In this document: positions 46,201 to 58,619 of the stretch, one piece after another | Position numbering within the stretch: position 1 is the first letter of the stretch | How the letters are laid out: every line of letters begins with the position of its first letter | NCBI GenBank assembly: GCA_037126765.1 | Contig: JBBCBC010000027.1 | Span: 9,572,406-9,636,405, forward strand | Reading direction: 5' to 3' | Length of the DNA: 64,000 bases | Source: Stenogyne calaminthoides | Lineage: Eukaryota; Streptophyta; Magnoliopsida; Lamiales; Lamiaceae | The notes under the pieces: generated by a model | The model's input: only the letters and a program-made list of their open reading frames with translations | What the model was told of the DNA's origin: nothing | Database searches by the model: none | Program-made: the position numbers and the translations under genes

Positions 46201-49200
46201 ATGGGCAGCAGCAGTCGCAGCGCCGCCGGGAACGGCGTCGTGGACAAGGGTGTTGATTTCGCCAACTATTTCTGCACCTATGGCTTCCTCTACCACCAGA
46301 AGGAGATGCTCTCCGACCGCGTCCGAATGGATGCTTACTACGATGCAATTTTCGAGAACAAAAACCAATTCAGAGGAAAGGTAACAAATTTTTCATATTA
46401 GTGTTTAAATAAATATGTTTGGTGCAATTTTGTGATATTTTTATTTGGAAGATATGTCAGATTTTTGCTTATTGTAGTTCAATTAATTTTGCAAGTTAAT
46501 TGTCTTTTTATAATTATATATAGCTTAACTGCCTCGTTTTCTAGGTTATTTAGATAGAAATTTGAAAATTTATATTCAGTATTGATGATTATTTGTTTCT
46601 AGGTTATAGTGAGGGAAAATTTAAAATTTTATGGGCTGAGTTGTTTTCTTTGTTTATGTATGGTGTAGACTGTTCTAGATGTGGGAACAGGGAGTGGAAT
46701 TCTTGCTATATGGTCTGCACAAGCAGGTGCGAGGAAAGTGTATGCTGTGGAAGCCACCAAGATGGCGGTACATGCGAGTCAGCTTGTCAAAGCAAACAAA
46801 CTTCAGCATGTGGTTGAAGTGATTGAGGGATCAATGGAGGATGTTGTACTTCCAGAAAAAGGTAGTTTTTTTTTTTTTTTTTAATCGTCATCATGTTTTT
46901 TCAGCAGTTCATTTTATCTTCTGAGACATATTTGGTTTTGTTGGTAGTTGATATAATTATTTCGGAGTGGATGGGATACTTTCTTCTGCGGGAGTCAATG
47001 TTTGACTCAGTAATCTTTGCTCGGGATCGCTGGTTGAAGCCAGATGGAGCCATGTAAGTACTTTGTTGCTTATGAATTTCTGAAACTCATTTAGATATTT
47101 GATAATTCCTTCTTTCTGTAGGTGGAATTCAAATGTATTATCCCAAATATGAGAATTTAACAGATTTATGTTTCAGTGAATTGTTTGTATCCTATTAGGC
47201 CTCAGGACTGTGCTTCATGGTTGCATTAACCCACAATTTTCATCCACTCTTAAGACACATTCTAAATTTCACCATCATACTAAAGGAAATTGCTCATAAT
47301 TTACTAGAACTTGTTGTTATTATATCATGGTGAATATACTAATATGGGTTCTTTTTCATTTAATATAGCACAGTAATTTACAGTAAAAAAGGAGTTGGTG
47401 CAGCACCAGGGGTTTTATATAAAAGAACAAATTCCTTGCTCCCTTGTATTTATTTTTATTTTAATAAATAAATGTTATGTTTTTCATCAGACTAATAGTT
47501 ATAACTGCAACAGTAACAAGAAGCTCGTACTGAGACCACCAGTGTTAATGTATTGGAAAATAGTTGCTTCAGATTCTAAATATGTTCTATTTCTTGATTA
47601 AATTAGTAAACCTGAGACTTGATCATTATATCAACATAGCAATTATAGCAAGCTCTTAAACTTTAATGATGTGGTCACTCGATAATCAAAGCTAAAATAA
47701 TGCAGGTACCCTAGCCATGCACGAATGTGGATGTCACCTATCAGGACTGGTTTGGTAGATCAGAGAATGAAGGATTACGAAGGATCAATGGTCGATTGGC
47801 ATAATTTTCTACGTGGGACGAAAACGTATTACGGTGTTGACATGAGTGTTTTTACAAAACCATACGGTGAAGAACAGCAAAAGTACTATTTGCAGGTTGG
47901 TGCTGTGAATCATTTATAATGAGAATAACAATATCTATTTTTTACCATTTCATCGGTCTGAGATTACTTCCTTTTGTGCATTGAATGTGCCTACTTTCTT
48001 TTGATTTATGGATAATTTATTCAGTTCGACACATTTCCACTACAAGGTTTTAACCTTGGTTGAAATTTCTTTTATCAATGGAATTAATCGTTTAATTTTA
48101 GTCACATGGCTTTTTTGTTCTGAATTATTTTTACCGCTTTGATTGCTTTCTATAAGTCTCTATATCCAACTAAATGCTGTTGCTGTTGAAATTTGTAGAC
48201 ATCAATATGGAACAACCTTCATCCCAATCAAATTATTGGGACACCTGTAATCATTAAGGAGATAGACTGCTTGACCACAACTGTAGATGAAATACGCAGC
48301 GTTTCTGCAAGCATTTCATCATCCATAACAGAAAATGCGAGATTCTGTGGGTTTGCTGGATGGTTTGATGTCCATTTTCGAGTGAGTTTTCACATTGTTG
48401 ATATTAAGCATTTACGTGCTAGCTCAAATACTTTGATTTTCACATCGGGTTTAATTGGTATCAATCTAGGGTAGCGTTAGGAGTCCAGCTCAAAAGGAAG
48501 TTGAGTTGACAACTGCCCCCGATGATGAATGTGGCACACATTGGGGCCAACAGGTTGGTAGCATTTGTTCTTGTGGTCTTCTTGGCATTTGTTCTTGTGG
48601 TCTTCTTGGCATTGTTCTAAAATCAACAATCCTTTTGCAATATTAATACAAGAGCAGAAATATGTTTCAAATTATCTGCATATTCTACTTAGGTGTGAAC
48701 ACTCAGTTTATTAGGTAGGATTTTGGCCATTTTTCACCAAACTGAATTGTGTATATATAAGATGGAAAATCGAACCGAACTAATGAGGTTGGCTAATTCG
48801 GTCAATTCAATTAATTGTGTGAAAAATAAAATTTTCCATTATCTTTTATTTGAATTGAACTCATTTCTTACTTAAATCTCACACAATTTAAGAGTATCTC
48901 CAACACATAAAATCCTATTAACATTGTTTTCAGTTTTGACACTGAAATTTTAAAATTTGGACCGTGAGGGCTACGATGTACTTTCGTTCTTGATTAGATT
49001 TAAAAATAAAATAAAATTATGGATGCTAAAAAAAATCAATGATAAAGAGTGATAATAATTATGGATGTAAAATAAATATTTAAATATCCATAGATAATCC
49101 CACCTGACCACTGGGCTTCTCAATTGAGTGGGAGGTCCAGGTTCGATTCCCTTTGGGAACGAATTGGAGTATGGGAGTTATAAGGTGGCTTGGTGAATTT

Positions 49201-49641
49201 GTAGAGTGTTTGGGTGCTTGGTGTACTAACTACTAACATCTAACAACTAACTTTGTCCGACCAAAAAAAAAAAATATATATATATCCATAGATAATATTT
49301 TGGTTATTTTGACTACTAACCAAACCGAAAACCTAAAACTGAAGTAATTCTAATATTAAAAATTGATTTTCTGCTATACATTCCCCCTAATTCTATTGGA
49401 TGATTTTTTGTCAGGATCTTGAATATTATTCAGTTTCTTTAATAACAACTTTGCATTACTTCAGGTATTCCTACTACATCCTCCACCAAGTGTTCAATCT
49501 GGGGACGAGTTGCTATTTAATTTTTCAATGGTTCGATCCAAAGAAAATCATCGGCTGATGGAAGTCGACCTGAGCTATGAGATTAAGCAGTCATCTGGAG
49601 AATTGATTCCTCCATTTCAAAAGAAGTTCTACATTGAGTAA
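46201..49641 (+). CDS. PRMT10: Protein arginine N-methyltransferase PRMT10, 7 exons, 370 aa
   Basis: Type I arginine methyltransferase using SAM; in Arabidopsis PRMT10 methylates histone H4R3 and affects flowering time (family knowledge). Exons: 46201-46380, 46669-46861, 46948-47053, 47706-47895, 48199-48381, 48470-48553, 49465-49641. All phases close, giving 1113 nt including TAA. Visible motifs: N-terminal YFCTY (about residues 23-27), SAM motif I VLDVGTGSGIL (62-72), post-I acid E88 in VYAVEA, the double-E loop SEWMGYFLLRE (E131, E140), and the THW loop (307-309). The start MGSSSRSAAG gives a short Gly/Ser-rich leader like that of plant PRMT10. Intron 6 (48554-49464) is the largest and holds a SINE. 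The RSKENHRLMEV tail is characteristic of PRMT10 rather than PRMT1 or PRMT6. The gene looks intact. Confidence 0.95.
48561..48608 (+). repeat. 24-bp tandem duplication in PRMT10 intron 6
   Basis: GCATTTGTTCTTGTGGTCTT plus CTTG is repeated exactly twice, starting eight bases after the exon 6 donor. It does not change the splice site. Confidence 0.9.
49099..49281 (+). mobile_element. tRNA-derived SINE in PRMT10 intron 6
   Basis: A B-box-like GGTTCGATTCC lies at 49140-49150 in tRNA-like context (GTGGGAGGTCCAGGTTCG). The body ends in an A-rich tail (49263-49274) and a TA run. It is flanked by a perfect 15-bp duplication, ATATCCATAGATAAT, at 49084-49098 and 49282-49296. Together these mark a SINE inserted by LINE-type retrotransposition. 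The A box is degenerate. Confidence 0.85.
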
Positions 49642-50159
49642 GCTTGAGCTATCCAAAACTCTTTGCTTATGCAAAAGGATCTGATCTAAATTGCTCCATC
49701 ATCTTCAGCTTTGCCACATCAGTTGTCCAGCCTATATGCAAATTTGTCTCTTTTTTAAAAAAAATTCCAACACTTTTAGTAAATGTCGCGTGTATTTTAG
49801 TAATGTCGTTTAATATGCGCGTAAGCATGTGTGTTGGCATTACAGGAACATGAGATGAAATGCTGTTTGGAATTAGATTTTTTTTTTTTTTGTCTGGAAT
49901 TAGATGTTTTTGGTGTTGTAACATTTAGGTAAATTTATTAAGGATCCAGTAGTGTTTCGTTTTCAGAATGCTCAGTGTGTTCGGCATGTTTTGAGTACTG
50001 AGTTGGGCTGATATTGGATCCAGTTAAATGTAATATGATATGAGCCTCAAATTTTGTGAAACTAATGTCATTCTTTTTTGTTCCTAAAGCCCATTGTAGC
50101 TTATTTTCTCCTTAAATTGCAAGTGTTGTTAAATGAGAAATTGCCAAGAATCAATAGAT

Positions 50160-50604
50160 TTAGGCCCCGTTTGGTTCACGTCATTGATTGGGATAGGTCA
50201 GGATTAGAATTTTAATCCAAACTAATCTACCGTTTGGTTTGTGAGATGAGGGTCCATGATATGCTTCAAGCCCAGGTAGAAAATGTATCAAATCTCTCCA
50301 TGGAGGGATATGTCAATCTCATGTGAAAGGTGGAATAAAATATATCCCAAGTGCAATATTACAAATTGTCATATTGTTTGAATAGATTCACAAGAATGAA
50401 GTGTGTTATTTCAATTCAATTTCAAGGTGTTTATGATATTTCTATAGGTATATCATTTAATCCCTCACTTCAATTCTACTATCAAAATGCATATCTTGAT
50501 TCAAACAAATCTAGTTCAATCAATTAAATTTTACTCAAACTCACTCAATCCTACCACACTTAATCAATCCAGTCACATGAACCAAACACCTTCTTAGGGA
50601 ATGT
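50160..50604. mobile_element. hAT-like MITE downstream of PRMT10
   Basis: GGCCCCGTTTGGTTCACGTC at the left and CATGAACCAAACACCTTCTT at the right are inverse copies of the common GTTTGGTTCA terminus. The interior is A/T-rich and non-coding. Confidence 0.6.
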
Positions 50605-51154
50605 TTACAATCTCTGTGGCACGAAACGCACATTTCGTGCGATGGTCTAACGCAAGATTGATTAATGAAGAAATTATAGATATTCTTTTTCAAAAAAATA
50701 AAAATACTATTTTTCATGAAAATGATCTCTTGGCACTAGTTTTTTTGTCTTTCAGCAATAAGGCAATTATAGTATACTAATACTAGTAGTTTTGGCACTT
50801 TGCTGGCATGTTGGCAAAGGCTTAAAGTAGAAATTGTTCAGAAAATGCCAAATGTCGTTATCTTATTACGTGTGACTTTTTTATTTTGTGTTTATTTTTT
50901 TAATACATGCCAAGTAAGTGTATTACTTAAAAAAACATTCTGTATATATCATGGTTCATGGATACATATATTAAAATTTTAAATGATGGAACATATAATA
51001 AAAAAATGCAAAAAATAGAATAGAGAATCAACACAGGATTAGAGTGGCGCGTTTACAAGGACTAATGCCATGTGCAATCGACGTCATTGAGCGCACATGC
51101 ACGTAACATCAACGATTTAATAATTTTTTGAAACCCAAGGATTTAATAATCGTT

Positions 51155-51364
51155 AAAGTCTCGTATGCACCAAAGGTATCGTGCAATTCATGTGCATTTT
51201 TTAACCGTGTAATTTATTTTCCTAAAACGTTTGACTTGTTTTATAGTGTATACTGAACAATTGTATGTTTTAGTGTTAAAAAATTGAACGTTTCAGTGAA
51301 ACATGTTACACGTTTAAGAGATGCACTCTATTTGCACGATGCACTTAGTGCACCTGAAATCTAT
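51155..51364. mobile_element. Family B foldback MITE
   Basis: GTCTCGTATGCACCAAAGG at the left, GATGCACTTAGTGCACCTG at the right; CGTTTGACTTGTTTTATAG and partial inverse wording in the arms. Diverged. Confidence 0.55.
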
Positions 51365-52638
51365 TCTTAATAATTGTGTATGGTAATAATCATAGGCTAC
51401 TTAACAAATATGGTATTATTAGTGTTATTTGGAAGTTTATATAGAGCAGATAAGATTACATGTGATTTATTACAAGGATAAGGAATATCAAGTATTGGTA
51501 GTATTTTTCTTGTTTGTTTTGTAATATTGAGATAGGATTAGAGATGATTTATTATATAGGATAAGGTATCAACTATTGGTAGTGTATTTGTTGTTTATTT
51601 TCTATTATTCATGAGGCACTTGAAACAAGTATTACACATCAATTTATCATTTGATAGCCAACTTATAATACTATTTTGATATGATGAAAGCAAGACAATA
51701 TAGGTACTAGCTTCTCGACTAAGACAAAACAAAAATTTGTATAAACTTAGTTCATGATATATAATTTTTTTTTTTTTAATTCATGACATTTGATCTTATC
51801 CAAAATATATGTGAGACCCGAGTTTCTCATTACACAATGCTCAATATATATTAACCACTCCTAGGTCGCTCATTCCGTTTGATAATAAGACGTTGACCTA
51901 CTCTGGGTAGCCCGCCAGGATTTGCCTGGTCAGTACCACTCCCACATTGCCCCTTCCATCCTCGGTGTATAATCAGAGATCAAACACATTATTTTATTTA
52001 TTTTATTTATTCTTTATTTTAATTAATCTAATCAATCACTTAAAATTCTTTTGATCACAATTAAAGCACAATATGTTATGGGAATCGAATTTGTGAGTTC
52101 AATGACAGGTGATATTTGTGAGAATATTATACGGATCAAGTTTAGTGGTTTAGAAAAATATGTTAAAAATAAGTAAAATTTGTCAAATAAATTCATAGCA
52201 TAGATCTGATTTATGGGAGACCAACTCCTCGACTAAACATACAATCATCACTAATCAATAGTTACGCCCAATAGATCATTGATATGCTCATTATAAAAAT
52301 ACTTATTTAAATTATTACACTAAATGAGAATGCTAGTTAGTTAAAAAGATCCACAAACCGAATTATTATCAAATTATGAATCGAGAATGTCACACAGGAC
52401 TTGTACAACAAGAAAATAGATCTTTAACACTATTATCATTAAAATTTTATTTTCTTCTAGTGTTGTCGGTTGCACCTCGATTATGTGGTTTGCTAGTTAT
52501 TACATAAGCAACAAATTTACCTCTGAACGCCCACATATTGCAGTTTGCAAATCGACTACAAAATAAAATTTCGACTATGTAGTGTGTACGTGCCATAAAA
52601 AATATAAAAAAAATCAACAGTTATAAGTTAGAAAAATA
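51365..52638. other. Intergenic with one GC-richer island
   Basis: AT-rich except 51870-51965 (ACTCTGGGTAGCCCGCCAGG ... CACTCCCACATTGCCCC). No gene recognised. Confidence 0.4.
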
Positions 52639-53775
52639 GTACTCCCCAGTCCTAACTTTTTTTTCGCACTATCTTTTTTCTCATATTTTAGTGAACGAGA
52701 TATTTATTAATATTTAAAAGAATTAATTGCGAATAAAATCATCTTCTTTTCAAAAATTGCAATCTAAGCTAATTTTTTTAATTTTGACAAATAAATAATC
52801 ATTTTTACTCTTTTTGACAATTTCAATTTGGGTCGTTTGTCTCCTTGCCCGAAAGATGATGTGTACAAATATTTACACAATCATCATCCTAGTAAGTATC
52901 CACATCAATAAATAATTATAAACATAATAAATAATAATTTAAAAACAAATTTAGTATTAAATACTATAAATAAATTTAGAATATAATAAGATATTAAAAT
53001 CAACACAAAAAAAAATCTAATTTCTTCTAATAAAATCAAAATTAGAAATCAGCACAAACAAATAATATTCAAAATTACAATTATAATTAAAATTGTCCTC
53101 ATTATTATAAATTAGCACACATAATATTTCTAAGGGAATATTATTTTACCCGAGTAACACAATATCAAATCAAATAAAAAAATTAGAAAACGAAACCTAA
53201 TAAATAGATTTTGGTGTAATTGAATTTTGAAATTTTTTGTAATTTTTTTTTCTCGAGGATTAAGTTGTGAAGAAGATGAATATTTGATTTTAAATTTTTT
53301 ATTTTGTATTTTAATTATTTTATTTGTATATTTTTTATTTTATTCTTTTAATTTTTAATTTTTAATTCATTTTTAGTATATTTTAATTTTTATTTATTAT
53401 ATTAATAAGTATTTTTTTGACATGGATGCTTATTGGGATGATGATTATGCAATTTTTGTACACATTAATTTTAGGACAAGGGGGCAAATTGCCCGAAGTT
53501 GAAATTGCAAAAAGGAGTAAAAGTGATAATTTGTTTGTCAAAATTCAAAAGTTTAGATTATATTGCAATTTGTCAAAAGATGGTGATTTTATTCGCAATT
53601 AACCATATTTGAAATGATAAAGTGACTTTTAAGGAGGGTATAATAGATTTATATCTCCTCTATTATATGTCTCTTTAAAAATTATTTTATCATTTTAAAT
53701 GTTAATAAAAAACTTGATCATTAAAATACAAGAAAACAATAAATGTGAAAAAAAATGTTGGGACCGGACGGAGTA
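52639..53775. mobile_element. Stowaway-like MITE split by a later insertion
   Basis: Left part TACTCCCCAGTCCTAAC to 52719. The right part resumes at 53605 with ATATTTGAAATGATAAAGTG and ends GGACCGGACGGAGTATA. The joined order matches intact Stowaways in this window (41540, 63672). Confidence 0.75.
52720..53604. mobile_element. Long-TIR MULE-like element inside the Stowaway
   Basis: Ends TTAATTGCGAATAAAATCA and its inverse. The inverted similarity reaches about 190 bp inward (for example GTGTACAAA...CATAATCATCATCC and its inverse near 53430-53470). It is flanked by ATATTTAAAA (52710-52719) and ATATTTGAAA (53605-53614), a 10-bp duplication with one mismatch, within the usual 8-11 bp of Mutator-like elements. 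No transposase. Confidence 0.75.
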
Positions 53776-54229
53776 TAACACAAAAAAATAAATTCTATAA
53801 AAAGAGTCTACAAATCAACTAAAAACTCAAACATGATAGAGATGCACACATCAACATTGGGATTTGTCACAACAAGGAAGAATGAATTTTAGTTAGAATA
53901 ATTATTGATAAAAATTATTTAGAATGTAGAAGAAATGTGAAGTTGAAGCAAGCAAAATTGAATGTGCACATGGGGGTAGTGGAAGTATTGTTGATTGCAA
54001 TTAATACATATAAAATACTGCTATATGAGTGGGAGTTCCAATTTATTAGTGTATTTAACATCAATTGAGGCGGAATTTTAGCCCCACAAATTACTCAATT
54101 ACACTCTATTTTTCCCATCCACACCAATTGTATCACTTTCCCCCTCATTCAACAATGATCGAATCACCACCACTTTTTCGGTTTTTCAAGATGTACTTTC
54201 TCCACATATAACTCAAACACAATTCTAAT

Positions 54230-54500
54230 TAAGTCTTGTATGTATCTAGATGTATTGTGTATTTTAAGATCATGTAACTTATTATATTAAAAGACGTAAC
54301 TTGTTTACACTAAACCGTGCAATCATTTTTTCATATTAATAGTTGCACGGTTCAGTGTAAACAAGTTGCATCTTTCAATATAACAAGTTGCATGATCTTA
54401 AAATGCACTATGAGTGCAAGGTGCACCTAGATTAATAGTTGCATAATTCAGTGTAAACAAGTTGCACTTTTCAAAATAACAAGTTGTATGATTTTAAAAT
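54230..54500. mobile_element. Family B foldback MITE with repeated right arm
   Basis: GTCTTGTATGTATCTAGATG at the left. The centre AATAGTTGCACGGTTCAGTG appears, then a right arm ending GTGCAAGGTGCACCTAG, and then a second copy of the right arm (from AATAGTTGCATAATTCAGTG), so the arm is duplicated. Confidence 0.65.
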
Positions 54501-56567
54501 GCACTATGAGTGAACGTTGTACATAACACTTGCACTAGTGTATATATATTTTTAAATCTATTAATTTAATGAAGCAATCAATCTACGAAAATCGTCAACA
54601 ATAACTCTATTATGTTCATTTCGAATTATAGTAGGAGGGGAAAATTCTGTATTTTGAAGTCTTAGGATTTTAAAATCTTAATAAATAGTTAAAATGTATA
54701 TTTGTTTTGAAATTTTATAGAATAGGATGGTGAAAAAGTTGATTGATATTGTATTACTATATTATCAAGGATGTATTAAGAGATCAAAAAATAAATGGTG
54801 TAAGTGTATTAGGAGAACAAAAAGGAGAATAGTGGTGGGTGATAAAGTAGAGTATGATTTTTTTAGATTTCAATTTTTTTAGTTTAAGTCTAAAAATAAA
54901 TGGGGGGTTTGAGATTTTAAAGTGCAAAGTTCAACGAATGTAGTCTCAAAACGAACATACTTAGTCGTGAAACGAACATACTCTTAGAATTACAATAAAC
55001 CTACTGCCTCGTCTACCTGCATTGTCAATAAAAAAACATAAAAATTGAGCTTTCAATTCCAAATAATTAGAATAAACTACATGAATCAATAATAGAATCA
55101 AGTTGTCTCGTATACAAATTAATTTTCTCCATGTGCCACGCCCAAATAAAATTTAATAATTAGTTCATGTCATGGTGATGTGATAAAATTTTACGATAAC
55201 TGCCACAATTCCTAGTGCATCCCTCCTCCTTTATCATGTCTTTGAGCATGTAGGAATAAAAGAGAGTTACTGATAGATACGTTTCATAATTGCAATTTAT
55301 TAATAGACATAAAATAGTTTTATAGGTATGTACATTTGCACTTTTGTGTGCAATTTTAACTACATATGCAATTTATTTTGTATTTATAAGTAAGTTGATT
55401 CTAAAATTTGTATATATTAATAATTTTTCCTATGAATAACTCCTTGGCGAAGTTAAAACATAGATAGTAAATCCACAAAGAAAGAAAATTGCAAAAAATT
55501 TGTAAAGAAATCTTACAACCTGAAAGTGGAAGAGGGAATTAATTGCATGAAGAAAGACTCCCACTTTTATTTTGACAACAGAAAGACTCCCACTTTGAAC
55601 TTTGAATTGAGAGAGGAGGAGAGATGATTTCATCCCTGATAAATAATTTTGAACTAAATACGATGGTTACTTCAAGTGCAAGCTCTCGATCTTATTCAAT
55701 TTCTTTAAACTTCAATTCGATTGAAAATCACAAGAATTAGAACATGAAACTAAACTTTACCATTAGGGATAGTAATGGGATCTAAAATGAGTTTGACTTA
55801 TTACAAGACCCACCCAACCCATAAAAAAAGTAATGAACTGGGGACCCCTCACATCGGCTCTAATCTCTCTCTTTTCTTATATAAATAAATACAAATACGA
55901 TAATCAGGGGCTTTTTTATAAAATACTATATATACCTTTAAGAAAGATTTAAAATTTCAAAATCACTTTATAAAATTAAACCAAGGGTTTTTAATAAGAG
56001 AAGTAATTAAGTTCACAAAACCCCCTCAACTATCTGCATCGCACACCGTTTCAATTTCGAATTTTATCAACTTTTTACTTTGACTAAATAACATTCATGC
56101 GTTCTTCCTTAACAATAATATGAACATAAAATATATATTTATTAATAATTATATGTACCGGGTCTAGGACGGGTTGCGGAATTGATCCGCCCCGTTTATT
56201 AGCACTGATAATAAGGGATATGAATTTGTTATTATTGATATAACTTTCTTCCTGCTTGTTAAGAAATAACAAGTGAAGCCCCTGTAGTCTCATTTTCCAT
56301 TTTAAGTGAATTTTTAATGCCACCTCTGAATGTGATATTTGTAATACCCAGAATTCCTTCATAATGCCACATCTGAATGTGATATTTTTCAATTATCACA
56401 ACTAATACATTTTATTATTATAAATCACATCTCTTAACAAATTTCACTGATTTTTATGTAAAACTTGTTTATTCTATATTTTATCATCCCTTCAAATACA
56501 TCACAATGTTTTATATTCCTTCAAATGTTATACCATTAAATAAACGAACTCAAAAACCACACCCCGT
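54501..56567. other. Intergenic, no gene
   Basis: AT-rich, with short chance ORFs only. A partial MITE-like stretch occurs at about 54640-54960. Nothing else recognisable. Confidence 0.4.
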
Positions 56568-56880
56568 CCCTACGACTGTGTTTGTTTTGGGATTTAAGTG
56601 TGCGTAGCAAGTCAAGGTTTTAAAATCCAGGGATTCAGAATCCTTGATAAATAATAAATGTATGTGTTTGTTTTGAGATTTGAGTAGGGTGAAATTTAAC
56701 TTTATGTCAAATCAATATTTAATAGTGATTGATAGTGTATTATTATATTATATTGATGTATAAAGTGTGATGTATTGGGAAAAGTAATAATAAATTTTAT
56801 AGGTATTTATAGGTGTGTATTGAATGTGAGATTTGAAAATCAGATTCTAAGTCACGAATCCCAAAACAAATATCCCCTAT
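56568..56880. mobile_element. TIR MITE
   Basis: TGTGTTTGTTTTGGGATT at the left and AATCCCAAAACAAATATCCC at the right are inverted. The interior is AT-rich and non-coding. Confidence 0.55.
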
Positions 56881-57939
56881 TTGATTAAAGTTTGAACTCT
56901 CCAATCAACATCCCTAATTACAATTGAATTTGAAATCAAAGATGAATTGTAAAGATGGGGCCATATGGATATGCCGTTGGGGTTGTCGGCAAGTATCGAA
57001 AGAAGAAAAAAGGAGAAAATTGTCAGTTTACATTATCTACAAAAACAAACTACCAACAGAAATTGGAATGGGACCTCGTATGTGCTAAATTACGGATTTT
57101 ATTATATATTGTTGTTCTTTTCAATTGAAAGCTATCATCGTGGAAATGAGGGTGCCCATTCATATTAGTCTTTATCCAATAATATGATAATAAGATGGGA
57201 AAATTCTCATTTTTCAATGCTTGTATTTTCACTTTCTCAAGCTGTTCCGACGTATTCCGTCCGTGTCATATTCAATACCACCTCCCATGTGGTATTTGTA
57301 GTATCAAGAAATATATACATTTCTTAATTTGTAGCGCAGTTCATTTTACATCATTTAATACTAATAAATAATATTTTTATTAAAACTCGTGCCGTATACT
57401 AATGTGCAATCTAAATCAGAATGGAGAGAATATTTTATTGAAGATATTTCAGACAATTCTACTTTATTGATGAAGTACATTCTTTTTTGTCAGAAAATAT
57501 GAGTGTATTTTATGTAGTGCTTAATTGCTTATGATGGTATGTGTAATAAATAAAAAATGTTTGAAGGGTGTGAGTTAGAACGAGTATGATAACTTTTTTT
57601 TAAAAAGAAAAAAGAATGAGTATAATAAATTTTAAAAATATCCAATTATATAAAAAGAATGAGTATAATAAATTTAAAAAATATTCAATTGAATATGGAA
57701 CGGACGAGGATTATCTTTAAACTATAAAATGATCGAGTGGTAAAAAGACGAGAGTGGGAACTAATGCAGCAAATCACTGCTATTTATGAATATTAAATAT
57801 TTTTACTTTTACTTGTATTAAGTTAAGTCCCTACACTTATTGCCTTATTAAATTAGATCTACGTACACTAATTATTGGTCCAATCTAAATACAAAATATT
57901 TAATGTGAACAATAAAAATGTAGAAGAGATTAAGTTTTT

Positions 57940-58520
57940 GTAGTCCAGTAAATTTGTATCGTTTTGAAATTAATCCAAATTATTTTGATTTTTTAATTTT
58001 GATCCTATAAATTTTTAAATTTTTTAAAATTGATCATTTAACTTGTTGTAACAAGTAACCTTCAAATGTGTAATTATTTTATTTTCTCATTAATTTCGAA
58101 GCGTAATTTGAACTTTTTTAATCCTAATAATTTTGATCGAATTTTTAGTCGGGCCTAAACACAATTTATATATTAAAAAACAAAGCAAATCAAATATGTT
58201 TACAGGGTCTAAACTAATCAAAAAATTAAAAAATAAACCACATTGTACAAAAAACTACTCTTTCACCCTAAAAGAATACATAGAAAAATTTTGACTCAAT
58301 ATTATTAGGATTAAAAAAATATAGGTGACATTTCGAAGTTAAATAAAATAAATCATATAAATACATAGGTGATGGCAGACTACCTATTTGGAGACCTATT
58401 ACGGCAAGTTAAAAGATTAATTTTAAAAATTTTAATAATTTATAGGACTAAAATTTTAAAAAAAATAATCAAAACAATCGGGATCAATTTTAAAACGAAA
58501 CAAACTTGACAAAAAAAAAA
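57940..58520. mobile_element. TIR element, non-coding
   Basis: Left TTGTATCGTTTTGAAATTAA and right TTTTAAAACGAAACAAACTT are inverse to each other, with further inverted wording inside (TGATCATTTAACTTG and partial inverse near 58410). No ORF. Confidence 0.55.
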
Positions 58521-58541
58521 TCCATACGTAGAAATATGATT

Positions 58542-58619
58542 GTGAATGTGCAAGAAACCAATTTATAAACAAGTGAATGTGCAAGAAACCAATTTATAAA
58601 CAAGTGAATGTGCAAGAAA
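58542..58619 (+). repeat. 31-bp tandem repeat, about 2.5 units
   Basis: GTGAATGTGCAAGAAACC... starts at 58542, 58573 and 58604 with an exact period of 31; the third unit breaks off. Confidence 0.95.

Noticed and set aside
48470..48553. Possible alternative acceptor GGTAGC for PRMT10 exon 6
   Set aside because: Using the AG at 48468-48469 gives a phase-0 exon and continuous PRMT10 protein; other AGs break the frame.
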